Assembly: GCF_938015485.1 (NCBI RefSeq)
Contig: NZ_CALLVU010000097.1
Span: 1-51,907, forward strand
Length of the DNA stretch: 51,907 bases
Direction of reading: 5' to 3'
Source: an uncultured Lachnoanaerobaculum sp.
GTDB taxonomy: Bacteria; Bacillota; Clostridia; Lachnospirales; Lachnospiraceae
The translations under genes and the position numbers were made by a program. The notes beneath the pieces are model-generated. The model was not told the origin of the DNA. It ran no database searches and saw only the letters and a list, made by a program, of their open reading frames with translations. Shown here one piece after another: positions 6,916 to 15,301 of the stretch; within the stretch, counting starts at the first letter, position 1, and each line of letters starts with the position of its first letter.

Positions 6916-8100
6916 ATGGAAGAGAGAAGACTTTTTACTTCAGAATCAGTTACAGAAGGACATCCCGACAAGATGTGCGATCAGATATCGGATGCAATAT
7001 TGGATGCGTATTTGGGTGCGGACCCGGATTCAAGAGTGGCTTGTGAGACAGCTACAACTACAGGAATGGTGCTTGTAATGGGAGAAATCTCATCAAAGGC
7101 AACTGTAGATATCCAAAAGATAGTAAGAGAGACTGTAAGAGAGATAGGCTATGACAGAGCAAAGTACGGCTTTGACTGTGACACCTGCAGTGTGCTTGTA
7201 GCACTTGACGAACAGTCAAAGGATATTGCGATGGGCGTAGACAAGGCATTAGAGTCAAGAGAGTTTATTGACAAAGAAGATGAGGACAACGGTGCAGGCG
7301 ACCAGGGACTTATGTTCGGATATGCTACAGACGAAACAAAGGAATATATGCCTTATCCTATATACCTTGCTCATAACCTTGCAAAGAAACTTACACAGGT
7401 AAGAAAAGACGGTACACTTAAGTATCTCAGACCTGACGGTAAGACACAGGTTACTGTAGAGTACGATGAGGAAGGTAAGCCTGTAAGGATAGATACCGTA
7501 GTGCTTTCCACACAGCATGATGAGGATGTGACACAGGAGCAGATACATAAGGATATAAAGAAATATGTATTTGACGAGATCATTCCGCAGGATATGGTGG
7601 ATGAGAATACAAAGTACTTTATCAACCCTACAGGAAGATTTGTTATAGGCGGACCTCACGGAGATTCAGGTCTTACAGGAAGAAAGATAATAGTTGACAC
7701 CTATGGAGGCTATGCAAGACATGGCGGCGGTGCTTTCTCAGGAAAGGACAGCACAAAGGTTGACAGATCTGCAGCTTATGCGGCAAGATATGTTGCAAAG
7801 AATATAGTAGCGGCAGGGCTTGCAAAGAAATGTGAGATACAGTTGTCTTATGCTATCGGTGTAGCACATCCTACATCAATATCTGTAGATACATTCGGCA
7901 CAGGTAAGATAAGCGACAGTGCTATAGTTGAGCTTATCAGAAAGCATTTCGATTTAAGACCTACAGGAATAATAAAGATGCTTGATCTTAGAAAGCCTAT
8001 ATTTAAGCAGACTGCAGCTTACGGACATTTCGGAAGAGATGACCTTAACCTTCCATGGGAGAGGCTTGACAAGGTAGAGGAGCTTAAGAAGGGTATCTAA
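6916..8100 (+). CDS. metK: S-adenosylmethionine synthetase
   Basis: A full-length 394-residue MetK that makes SAM from methionine and ATP in the cytosol. Seen directly are the opening LFTSESVTEGHPDKMCDQIS with the ATP/Mg-binding HPDK, the methionine-loop GAGDQGLMFGYA, and GGPHGDSGLTGRKIIVDTYG with the phosphate-binding GGGAFSGKD. AGGAGA lies 4-9 bases upstream of the ATG at 6916. The gene follows the SAM riboswitch, so its product represses its own transcription. Its stop overlaps the start of a sensor kinase, which is unusual company for metK. Confidence 0.97.
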   Translation: MEERRLFTSESVTEGHPDKMCDQISDAILDAYLGADPDSRVACETATTTGMVLVMGEISSKATVDIQKIVRETVREIGYDRAKYGFDCDTCSVLVALDEQSKDIAMGVDKALESREFIDKEDEDNGAGDQGLMFGYATDETKEYMPYPIYLAHNLAKKLTQVRKDGTLKYLRPDGKTQVTVEYDEEGKPVRIDTVVLSTQHDEDVTQEQIHKDIKKYVFDEIIPQDMVDENTKYFINPTGRFVIGGPHGDSGLTGRKIIVDTYGGYARHGGGAFSGKDSTKVDRSAAYAARYVAKNIVAAGLAKKCEIQLSYAIGVAHPTSISVDTFGTGKISDSAIVELIRKHFDLRPTGIIKMLDLRKPIFKQTAAYGHFGRDDLNLPWERLDKVEELKKGI

Positions 8101-9131
8101 TGAAGATCGGCTCCGGTTTATTTTCGGTAGTTTGTCTTGTAATTGTTGTACCGTCAATACTTTTGATATATAGTATAAACTATGAAACTGCAAGGGATGT
8201 AGACCTATGGCTTACAATCCTTGCATGTGTCATAGATGTTATTGCGATTGTTATGTGGTTCTGGATCTATAAAAGAATTTTGGTGCCGCTTGATAAGATG
8301 CGTATAGCCACCAAAAAGATTGCCGACGGTAATTTTGATTATGAATTGGATGAGAAAGATTTTGTGGAAATTCCTTTTTTATACAATGATTTTGAGAAAA
8401 TGAGAATCAAATTAAAGGAAAATGAGGAGGAGAAGATTCTTTCCGAAAACGCCGCAAGAGAGCTTGTGAGCAACATTTCACATGATTTGAAGACACCGCT
8501 TACGGCTATCAGAGGTTATGTGGAAGGTATACTTGACGGAGTCGCCTCCTCACCGCAAAAGGTCAGAGATTACTTGACCACTATATACAATAAGACAAAT
8601 GATATGACTAAGTTGATTGATGAATTACTTTACTATTCAAGGGTTTCCGGAAATGAGTTCTCATACAACTTTGAAAAGACAAATGTCAAAGAATTTTTTG
8701 ATGATTATGTGAAGGATTTGTATCTTGAACTGGATACCATCAAAATAAGTTTCTCATATAGTGCCAATGTCGATGCCGATACCGTAATAGATATCGACAG
8801 AGAACAGATAAAGAGAGCCTTGAATAATATAGTAGCCAATGCGGTGAAGTATATGGATAAGGAAGATCCTGAGATTCACTTCAGAGTCAAAGAGACTATG
8901 GATGCTATAAATATAAGAATCTCAGATAACGGAAGAGGTATAGATGAAAAGGATCTGCCTCATATATTTGAGAGATTTTACAGAAGTGATGCATCAAGAA
9001 ATACCAAGCTTGGTGGCAGCGGTATAGGTTTATCTATCGTGAAAAAGGTGATAGAGAATCATGAAGGTAGTGTTGTTGCTATGTCAAAATCCGGAGTAGG
9101 AACGGATATAGATATAGTTTTAAAAAAGTAG
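8100..9131 (+). CDS. Membrane sensor histidine kinase
   Basis: A 343-residue HAMP-type kinase. It has two membrane segments (about residues 5-25 and 36-58) with almost no extracellular loop between them, a HAMP linker (RILVPLDKMR... IADGNFDYEL), a HisKA dimerisation helix with the phosphorylated His128 in SNISHDLKTPLTAIRGY, then the N box NNIVANAVKYM, G1 DNGRGI, F box and GGSGIGLSIV. The short loop suggests it senses membrane or intracellular state. Its ATG overlaps the metK stop by one base, and the response regulator follows 10 bases later, so it should be co-transcribed with metK. Confidence 0.9.
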   Translation: MKIGSGLFSVVCLVIVVPSILLIYSINYETARDVDLWLTILACVIDVIAIVMWFWIYKRILVPLDKMRIATKKIADGNFDYELDEKDFVEIPFLYNDFEKMRIKLKENEEEKILSENAARELVSNISHDLKTPLTAIRGYVEGILDGVASSPQKVRDYLTTIYNKTNDMTKLIDELLYYSRVSGNEFSYNFEKTNVKEFFDDYVKDLYLELDTIKISFSYSANVDADTVIDIDREQIKRALNNIVANAVKYMDKEDPEIHFRVKETMDAINIRISDNGRGIDEKDLPHIFERFYRSDASRNTKLGGSGIGLSIVKKVIENHEGSVVAMSKSGVGTDIDIVLKK

Positions 9132-9141
9132 GAGATATAAA

Positions 9142-9831
9142 ATGGGCAAAGTTCTTATAATTGAAGATGAAGTAAGCATAGCGGAGCTGGAGAGAGATTA
9201 TCTTGAGATTTCCGGCTTTGAGGTGGATATTTCAACTGACGGAAAAGAAGGACTTGATAAAGCATTGAGTGAAGATTATGATTTGGTACTATTGGATTTG
9301 ATGTTGCCCGGATTAGACGGATACGAGATATGCAGGCGTATAAGGGCAACCAAGGAAATACCTATCGTGATGGTCAGTGCAAAGAAAAACGATATTGATA
9401 AGATAAGAGGTTTGGGACTGGGTGCTGACGACTATATGACTAAGCCTTTTTCACCAAGTGAGCTTGTAGCCAGAGTGAAGGCGCATATAACAAGATATGA
9501 CAGGTTGGCAGGTGTTGCGGCAGCCAATAGAGATATCATCGAAATCAGAGAACTTAAGATAGATTCAAGCTCAAGAAGAGTTTGGTGCTACGATAAGGAA
9601 AGGACATTGACCGCAAAGGAGTTTGATATACTCAGATTCTTGGCGGAGCATCCGAACAAGGTATATTCCAAGGAAGATCTCTTTAGAGAAGTCTGGGGGC
9701 TTGAGTCGATGGGTGATATATCGACAGTTACCGTACATATCAAAAATATAAGAGAGAAGATAGAACTTGACAGTTCCAAGCCTCAATTTATAGAGACAAT
9801 CTGGGGTGTAGGATACAGATTCAGAGGATAA
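9142..9831 (+). CDS. OmpR/PhoB-family response regulator
   Basis: The 229-residue protein has a receiver domain (IIEDE at residues 6-10, phosphoacceptor Asp52 in LLDLMLPG, Lys in MTKPFSP) and a C-terminal winged helix (LTAKEFDILRFLAEHPNKV ... TVTVHIKNIREKIE ... ETIWGVGYRF). It is the cognate partner of the kinase at 8100-9131, from which it is separated by 10 bases with GGAGA in the gap. The terminator at 9836 ends the operon. Its target genes are not evident. Confidence 0.93.
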   Translation: MGKVLIIEDEVSIAELERDYLEISGFEVDISTDGKEGLDKALSEDYDLVLLDLMLPGLDGYEICRRIRATKEIPIVMVSAKKNDIDKIRGLGLGADDYMTKPFSPSELVARVKAHITRYDRLAGVAAANRDIIEIRELKIDSSSRRVWCYDKERTLTAKEFDILRFLAEHPNKVYSKEDLFREVWGLESMGDISTVTVHIKNIREKIELDSSKPQFIETIWGVGYRFRG

Positions 9832-9835
9832 AGAG

Positions 9836-9859
9836 GCTGACACTTTGTGTCAGCTTTTT
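9836..9859. terminator. Terminator ending the metK/two-component operon
   Basis: GCTGACAC (9836-9843), TTT and GTGTCAGC (9847-9854) form a perfect 8-bp stem followed by TTTTT. It also lies at the 3' end of the convergent azlD gene, and the matching A-run upstream makes it usable in both directions. Confidence 0.9.
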
Positions 9860-10161
9860 CATACAATAAAATATTCAATTACAAATACCAAAGTGCAGCA
9901 TAAAATTGCCACTTTGAAAAGATTGGCTCCAAACCATGCGGCAATGATTCCCACAATAAAGCTTATAAGACCTGAAGTCTTTGACATGGTTGCGTGCAAT
10001 ATGGCAGGGAAAGTCATTACTGAGAGCGTAACATAAGGCACATAGTATAAGAATGACCTGATAAAGGTATTTTTTAATTTTTTCCTTATAAGTGTGAGCG
10101 GAAGCACCCTGATAAGATAAGTTACTGCAAACATTATAAAGATATATATCCATTTATTCAT
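9859..10161 (-). CDS. azlD: Branched-chain amino acid exporter small subunit AzlD
   Basis: About 100 residues with four hydrophobic segments and the AzlD features VTYLIRVLPLTLIRKK near the front and an FGANLFKVAI-like stretch toward the end. AzlD works with AzlC to export branched-chain amino acids or their analogues. The start at 10161 (MNKWIYIF) is preferred to the in-frame ATG at 10173 because GGAG lies 6 bases upstream of it, and it overlaps the azlC stop by 8 bases. Confidence 0.85.
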   Translation of the reverse strand: MNKWIYIFIMFAVTYLIRVLPLTLIRKKLKNTFIRSFLYYVPYVTLSVMTFPAILHATMSKTSGLISFIVGIIAAWFGANLFKVAILCCTLVFVIEYFIV

Positions 10162-10876
10162 TACTGTCTCCATTCTTCAGCGGAAAAAATATTGCTCCGA
10201 AAGCGGATATTACAATTGTAAGTAAAATCGTCTTTATTCCTTCGGATATTCTAAAAAAATCAAAGGAAAAGATATAGCTGAGTAAAAAACTTACAACTAC
10301 AAGTGAAAGTATTACTTTGTCGGACTTGGCTGCAGGTATGATAATTGCAATAAACATTCCGTAGAGTGCAACGCTGAAAGCCGAGACAAGTCTTATCGGA
10401 AGGATATTGCCTGCAACCGCACCGAAGAAGGTTCCGAAAGCCCATGCCGGTGAAGCTGTAAGTATTACTCCGAATATGTAGTAGGGGTTGACATCTCCGG
10501 GTCTTGCAATGGACACCGCAAATATTTCATCCGTCAAAAGATGTGCAATTATCAGAATATGATGAAGCGGTGTATCTTTTCGTATTCTTTGGCTGAGCGC
10601 AATACTCATCAAGAGGTATCTTGCATTGGCTATCAGTGTGATAACGGCAATCTCTATATATGATGAGGATATGGCAATCATTGAGAATCCGGCATATTCT
10701 CCTGCCGAAGCATTGTTTAAAAAACTTGCAACAAGCGCTTGAAGCGGGGAAAGTCCGGATTTGGTAGCCATTATGCCCAGTGAAAACGATACTGCAAAGT
10801 ACCCTAAGGCGATGGGTATGCCGTCTCTTACACCGAGAAAGAAAATGTTTTTATTTTTACCAAACTTGTATTCCAT
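10154..10876 (-). CDS. azlC: Branched-chain amino acid exporter large subunit AzlC
   Basis: A 240-residue membrane protein with the AzlC signature near the N-terminus (GVRDGIPIALGYFAVSFSLG, then LSPLQALVASFLNNASAGEY) and the LTDEIFAV motif. Six or so membrane segments are visible. It forms an export complex with AzlD, whose gene overlaps its end. No dedicated regulator is adjacent. Confidence 0.9.
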   Translation of the reverse strand: MEYKFGKNKNIFFLGVRDGIPIALGYFAVSFSLGIMATKSGLSPLQALVASFLNNASAGEYAGFSMIAISSSYIEIAVITLIANARYLLMSIALSQRIRKDTPLHHILIIAHLLTDEIFAVSIARPGDVNPYYIFGVILTASPAWAFGTFFGAVAGNILPIRLVSAFSVALYGMFIAIIIPAAKSDKVILSLVVVSFLLSYIFSFDFFRISEGIKTILLTIVISAFGAIFFPLKNGDSNE

Positions 10877-10979
10877 AAAAAACCTTCTAAAAAAATGATA
10901 TTTCTATTGTACTACAAAAAATATATTAAGGAATAAAAATTTCAAAACAGACGGCAGTTTACCAAGCTAAAAGCTTGCA

Positions 10980-11008
10980 TTGTCTTTATCATAAAAAAAT
11001 GGTATGAT
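10980..11008 (+). promoter_or_regulatory. Promoter of asp23-yloV
   Basis: TTGTCT (10980-10985) and TATGAT (11003-11008) are 17 bp apart, with TGG ahead of the -10 like an extended -10 element. The predicted leader is about 135 nt and contains two small hairpins (around 11068-11092 and GTGGCA/TGCCAC at 11094-11106) before the asp23 binding site. Confidence 0.6.
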
Positions 11009-11147
11009 TAAGTATCCGAGATATGTCTTAAGCAGGCAATTTTCGGACTTTGGGTTATATATAAACTACGAAATATTTATTCTTTCATAGTTAGGTGGCA
11101 TTGCCACAAAAATAAAGGTCTTTAGACAAATATGATTGGAGGGTTAT

Positions 11148-11507
11148 ATGAATAAAGGGCAAATCAATACAAATCTTGGTCAAATAAGTATAAATCCGGA
11201 TGTTATAGCATTCTATGTCGGAATGCAGGCTGTCGAGTGCTTCGGTATAGTAGGCATGGCGGCAGTTTCCGTGACAGACGGTATTGCAAGGCTCCTTAAG
11301 AGAGAGAGTATGACAAAGGGCATCAGTATAAAAATAGAGGACAACAAGCTTGTTTTGGATTTTCATATCATAGTTGCATATGGTTTAAGTATCAGTGCGA
11401 TAACTCAGAATCTGATAGAAACTATAAAATATAAAGCTGAAAATTTCACAGGAATGGAAGTAAAGAAAATAAATATATTCGTAGAAGGTGTACGAATAAT
11501 AGACTAA
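11148..11507 (+). CDS. Asp23/Gls24 family envelope stress protein (YloU-like)
   Basis: A 119-residue Asp23-family protein: GQISINPDVIAFYVGMQAVE, then CFGIVGMAA, and a C-terminal VKKINIFVEGVRII. Family members lie at the inner membrane face and respond to cell-wall stress. The start is the ATG at 11148 behind GGAGGG (11138-11143). The gene sits 12 bases ahead of yloV, the usual Firmicutes pairing. Confidence 0.9.
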   Translation: MNKGQINTNLGQISINPDVIAFYVGMQAVECFGIVGMAAVSVTDGIARLLKRESMTKGISIKIEDNKLVLDFHIIVAYGLSISAITQNLIETIKYKAENFTGMEVKKINIFVEGVRIID

Positions 11508-11519
11508 GGAGGATTTTTT

Positions 11520-13172
11520 GTGAGTCTAGAGCAGATTGATGCACAATCACTGAGAAGTGCTTTTATAACAGGAGCCAAAAGCTTGGAGGCTAAAAAGGAG
11601 TGGATAAACGAACTGAATGTTTTTCCGGTTCCTGACGGAGATACCGGTACAAATATGACAATGACTATAATGTCGGCGGCAAAGAATCTGGCGGCTGAAC
11701 AGAGTGATGATATAGCTACACTTTGTAAGGCCATAGCGCAGGGTTCACTTCGCGGAGCCAGAGGAAACTCAGGCGTTATACTTTCACAGCTTTTTCGCGG
11801 GGCGGCAAAGATTTTAAAAGAGTCGCAGACTATAGATGTGTTTGAACTTGCACTTGCTTTTGATAAGGCTAGTGAGACAGCATATAAGGCGGTAATGAAG
11901 CCGAAAGAAGGTACAATCCTTACAGTAGCCAAGGCTATGGGAGAGAAGGCGCTTGAAATATATGACAATTTTGATGATATTATCCCGTTTTTAGAGGAAG
12001 TATTAAAATGTGGCGATGAAACTCTGAAGCAGACACCTGAGATGCTGCCTGTACTTAAGAAAGCCGGAGTTGTGGACTCGGGCGGTCAGGGACTTATGGT
12101 TATACTCCACGGTATCCTTGAAGGACTTAAGGGTAATATAATAGAACTTGGAGATGTGGTTCTTTCTACAAAGGCGTCAGCAGTCAGCGGTGCCGCAAGA
12201 GATGATATAGATACTGCGGATATCAAGTTCGGCTACTGTACCGAGTTTATAGTGAATTTGAAAAAAGAGTTTACAGATAAGGATGAGGAGGAGTTCAAAA
12301 AATTCCTTACATCTATCGGAGATTCTTTGGTATGTGTTGCCGACGATGAAGTGGTTAAGGTACATGTACATACAAACGACCCGGGACTTGCCATTCAAAA
12401 GGGTCTCACATTCGGTGAACTTACCAACTTAAAGATTGACAATATGCGTGAAGAGCATAGGGAAAGAGTCATAAAGGGTGTGGATAAGATCCTAGAGGAG
12501 CAGAACCACAAAAAGAAAATGGGGGTTATCAGTGTAAGCGCAGGTAGCGGACTTACCTCTATTTTCAAAGAAATAGGTGTGGATATAGTGGTTGAAGGCG
12601 GTCAGACTATGAATCCGAGTACGGAGGATATCATAGATGCAATTGATAAGCTTAATGCCGAGACCGTGTATATCTTACCTAACAATAAGAATATAATTTT
12701 GGCGGCAGAGCAGGCGGCAAAATTGGAAGAGAATAAAAAGGTTGTAGTAATACCTACAAAGACCATACCGCAGGGTATTACCGCAATGATAAGTCTGTCT
12801 GAGGACAGAAGCGCCGAGGAGAATCTTGAAAACGCCAAGGAAGAGATTGCCAATGTGAAGTCGGCACAGATTACCTATGCTGTAAGAAATACCACTATTG
12901 ACGATGTGGAGATACATGAAAATGATGTTATGGCACTTGGAGACAGCGGTATTATAGGCGTAGATAAGAGTATCGACTCTGCGGTAGATAAGGCTGTATC
13001 AAGTATGATAGATGATTCGAGTGAGCTTGTAAGTCTTTACTACGGTGCCGATGTAAGTGAGGAGGATGCTACCAAGCTTTGTGACGAGCTTGTTGGCAAG
13101 TATCCTAAGCTTGAATTTGAGTTACATAACGGCGGACAGCCGGTTTATTATTATTTTATATCTGTAGAATAA
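11520..13172 (+). CDS. yloV: DAK2/DegV-type fatty acid kinase catalytic protein (YloV/FakA family)
   Basis: A 550-residue protein starting with GTG at 11520, with AAGGAGG just upstream. The N-terminal DhaL (DAK2) kinase domain shows NVFPVPDGDTGTNM with the Mg-binding aspartates and LRGARGNSGVILSQL, and VVDSGGQGL in the next block. A middle domain and a DegV-like C-terminus follow. FakA phosphorylates fatty acids bound to FakB carriers for phospholipid synthesis. The order asp23-yloV-recG is widely conserved. Confidence 0.92.
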   Translation: MSLEQIDAQSLRSAFITGAKSLEAKKEWINELNVFPVPDGDTGTNMTMTIMSAAKNLAAEQSDDIATLCKAIAQGSLRGARGNSGVILSQLFRGAAKILKESQTIDVFELALAFDKASETAYKAVMKPKEGTILTVAKAMGEKALEIYDNFDDIIPFLEEVLKCGDETLKQTPEMLPVLKKAGVVDSGGQGLMVILHGILEGLKGNIIELGDVVLSTKASAVSGAARDDIDTADIKFGYCTEFIVNLKKEFTDKDEEEFKKFLTSIGDSLVCVADDEVVKVHVHTNDPGLAIQKGLTFGELTNLKIDNMREEHRERVIKGVDKILEEQNHKKKMGVISVSAGSGLTSIFKEIGVDIVVEGGQTMNPSTEDIIDAIDKLNAETVYILPNNKNIILAAEQAAKLEENKKVVVIPTKTIPQGITAMISLSEDRSAEENLENAKEEIANVKSAQITYAVRNTTIDDVEIHENDVMALGDSGIIGVDKSIDSAVDKAVSSMIDDSSELVSLYYGADVSEEDATKLCDELVGKYPKLEFELHNGGQPVYYYFISVE

Positions 13173-13180
13173 TTACTTAA

Positions 13181-13220
13181 TAACTAGGTTTATCAAGTCT
13201 TTGATTTGATGACCTAGTTA
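13181..13220 (+). promoter_or_regulatory. Hairpin between yloV and recG
   Basis: TAACTAGGT (13181-13189) pairs perfectly with ACCTAGTTA (13212-13220). The enclosed DNA contains a second short stem ATCAA/TTGAT. No T-run follows, so it is not a standard terminator; it may stabilise or process the mRNA. Confidence 0.4.
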
Positions 13221-13239
13221 AAACTTTGTTAGGAGATGT

Positions 13240-15291
13240 ATGCCGGATATATCTGTAAAAAACATAAAAGGTGTGGGAGCAAAGACAACACAGTATTTGG
13301 ATAAGCTTTGCATAAGGACTGTAAACGATCTTTTGAAGCACTATCCTGTAAGATATTCGGAGTATAAGCCGCCCACAAAAATTGGCGATATAAACAGGGA
13401 TGAGGATGTTGTAATCAAAGCAACGCTTACAAAGACTCCGGCGTTTGCCGGAAGTAATAAAAAGGTACTGACAGCCAAGCTTACGGATTATATAGATGTA
13501 ATAGATGTGATTTGGTACAACTCGGCTTACTTAAGAATGACTTTAAGAGCAGGTGAGAGTTATATATTTGTAGGTAAGATGTCAAAGAGAAGTAAAAACA
13601 CTTTGGAACATCCGACTGTTTATACTGTAGAGGAATATGAGAAAAAAATCGGAAGTTTCAAGCCTGTTTACGCGCTGACTGCAGGTATCAATAACAATGC
13701 TATGGAAAAGCTTGTAAAATCCGCATTTGAGTATATCCCTAAGATGGATTTTAAAGAGTATCTGCCACAGTCGATTGTGAAAAGATTTTCACTTGAGGAC
13801 AGGGAAGTTGCTATAAAAAACATTCACAATCCGATGAATAGGGAAAGTCTTTTTGCTGCAAAGAAGAGACTGTCGTTTGATGATTTTTTCAGATTTCTAT
13901 ACGGCATGAGGCTTTTAAAGGATAAGAGACTTGGGGTAAAGACAAAGAATATAGTAGCAAATGACAAAGACATATTGAATGAAATAAAATCCGTGCTGCC
14001 TTTTACACTTACCGATTCACAGGACAATGTGATAGAAGAAATTTTACATGATATGTCAAGCGGTACGGTAGCAAACAGGCTTATACAGGGCGATGTGGGT
14101 TCGGGAAAGACAGTGGTTGCACTGATTTGCCTTTATATGGCTGTAAGATCCGGATTTCAGGGTGTGGTAATGGTACCGACTGAAGTCTTGGCAAAGCAGC
14201 ATTTTAAGTCTATGTGTGATATATTAAATAAGCTTGATAATCCGCCTAAGATAGGTATACTTACAGGGTCTATGACAAAGAAGGAACATTTGCTCACATA
14301 TGAAAAGATAGAGAGCGGTGAACTTGATATAGTTATAGGTACTCATGCACTTCTTGTTGAGAATGTAAAGTTCAAAAATCTTGGACTTGTAGTAACAGAT
14401 GAACAACATCGTTTCGGAGTAAGGCAAAGAAGTACACTCTCAGACAAGGGAGAAGATGTGCATGTGCTTGTAATGTCTGCTACACCGATACCGAGGACAC
14501 TTGCCATAATACTCTACGGTGACCTTGATATTTCCACAATAGTGTCAAAGCCTGTAGGCAGACTTCCGATAAAGAATGCCGTAATTACTGAAAATGACAG
14601 AGAAAAAGCTTACAAACATATATTACTTGAGATAAAAAAAGGACATCAGGCGTATATCATATGTCCGATGGTTGAGGAGAGTGAAAATATAGAGGCTGAG
14701 AATGTACTGGACTATGGTAAGAAAATAGCAGATAAATTTTCACAAAATTGTAAGGTGGAAGTGTTACATGGGCGAATGCATCAAAAAGAAAAAGATGATA
14801 TAATGTCCCGGTATGTAAATAAAGAGACGGATATCTTAGTGTCGACAACCGTAATCGAGGTGGGAGTGGATGTTCCCAATGCTACGGTGATTATGATTGA
14901 AAATGCGGAGAGATTCGGGCTTGCGACCTTGCATCAGCTTAGAGGAAGAGTCGGAAGAAGCGGGTTGCAGTCATATGCAATATTTGTAAGGACTTCAAAC
15001 TCTAAACTGGCAAAGCAAAGACTTGAGATAATAGGAAATTCGAATGACGGATTTTATATTGCTTCCAAAGATTTGGTTTTGCGAGGTCCCGGGGAGCTTT
15101 TCGGATTGGCACAGAGCGGTGAACTTGATTTCGGCGTTGCGGATATATATAACGATAATGATATATTTGAGATGGCGAAAGAGGCCGTAGATGTGATACA
15201 ATGTGACAATATGGGGGATGACGAGATAGATAAGCTTGAGAGAGAGATAAATAACTATATTGATTTACATTATAAAAAGTTATCACTTTGA
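13240..15291 (+). CDS. recG: ATP-dependent DNA helicase RecG
   Basis: A full-length 683-residue RecG, which remodels stalled forks and Holliday junctions. Visible are the N-terminal wedge/OB region (IKGVGAKTTQYL, DLLKHYPVRY), then the superfamily 2 helicase motifs: Walker A GDVGSGKT, DEQH (in TDEQHRFGVRQ), SATPIPRTL, and motif VI QLRGRVGR. The start at 13240 has AGGAG (13231-13235) upstream. The following L,D-transpeptidase begins 11 bases after its stop. Confidence 0.97.
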   Translation: MPDISVKNIKGVGAKTTQYLDKLCIRTVNDLLKHYPVRYSEYKPPTKIGDINRDEDVVIKATLTKTPAFAGSNKKVLTAKLTDYIDVIDVIWYNSAYLRMTLRAGESYIFVGKMSKRSKNTLEHPTVYTVEEYEKKIGSFKPVYALTAGINNNAMEKLVKSAFEYIPKMDFKEYLPQSIVKRFSLEDREVAIKNIHNPMNRESLFAAKKRLSFDDFFRFLYGMRLLKDKRLGVKTKNIVANDKDILNEIKSVLPFTLTDSQDNVIEEILHDMSSGTVANRLIQGDVGSGKTVVALICLYMAVRSGFQGVVMVPTEVLAKQHFKSMCDILNKLDNPPKIGILTGSMTKKEHLLTYEKIESGELDIVIGTHALLVENVKFKNLGLVVTDEQHRFGVRQRSTLSDKGEDVHVLVMSATPIPRTLAIILYGDLDISTIVSKPVGRLPIKNAVITENDREKAYKHILLEIKKGHQAYIICPMVEESENIEAENVLDYGKKIADKFSQNCKVEVLHGRMHQKEKDDIMSRYVNKETDILVSTTVIEVGVDVPNATVIMIENAERFGLATLHQLRGRVGRSGLQSYAIFVRTSNSKLAKQRLEIIGNSNDGFYIASKDLVLRGPGELFGLAQSGELDFGVADIYNDNDIFEMAKEAVDVIQCDNMGDDEIDKLEREINNYIDLHYKKLSL

Positions 15292-15301
15292 TAGGAGTAG
15301 T

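Noticed and set aside
9845..10036. 63-codon plus-strand frame antisense to azlD
   Set aside because: It is the mirror of a clear azlD coding frame and overlaps a terminator.
11068..11106. Possible T-box or riboswitch before asp23
   Set aside because: The GGTGGCATTGCCAC hairpin lacks the T-box antiterminator consensus and there is no terminator after it.
15260..15301. Longer N-terminus for the L,D-transpeptidase
   Set aside because: The extension lies inside recG and has no binding site, whereas the ATG at 15302 does.
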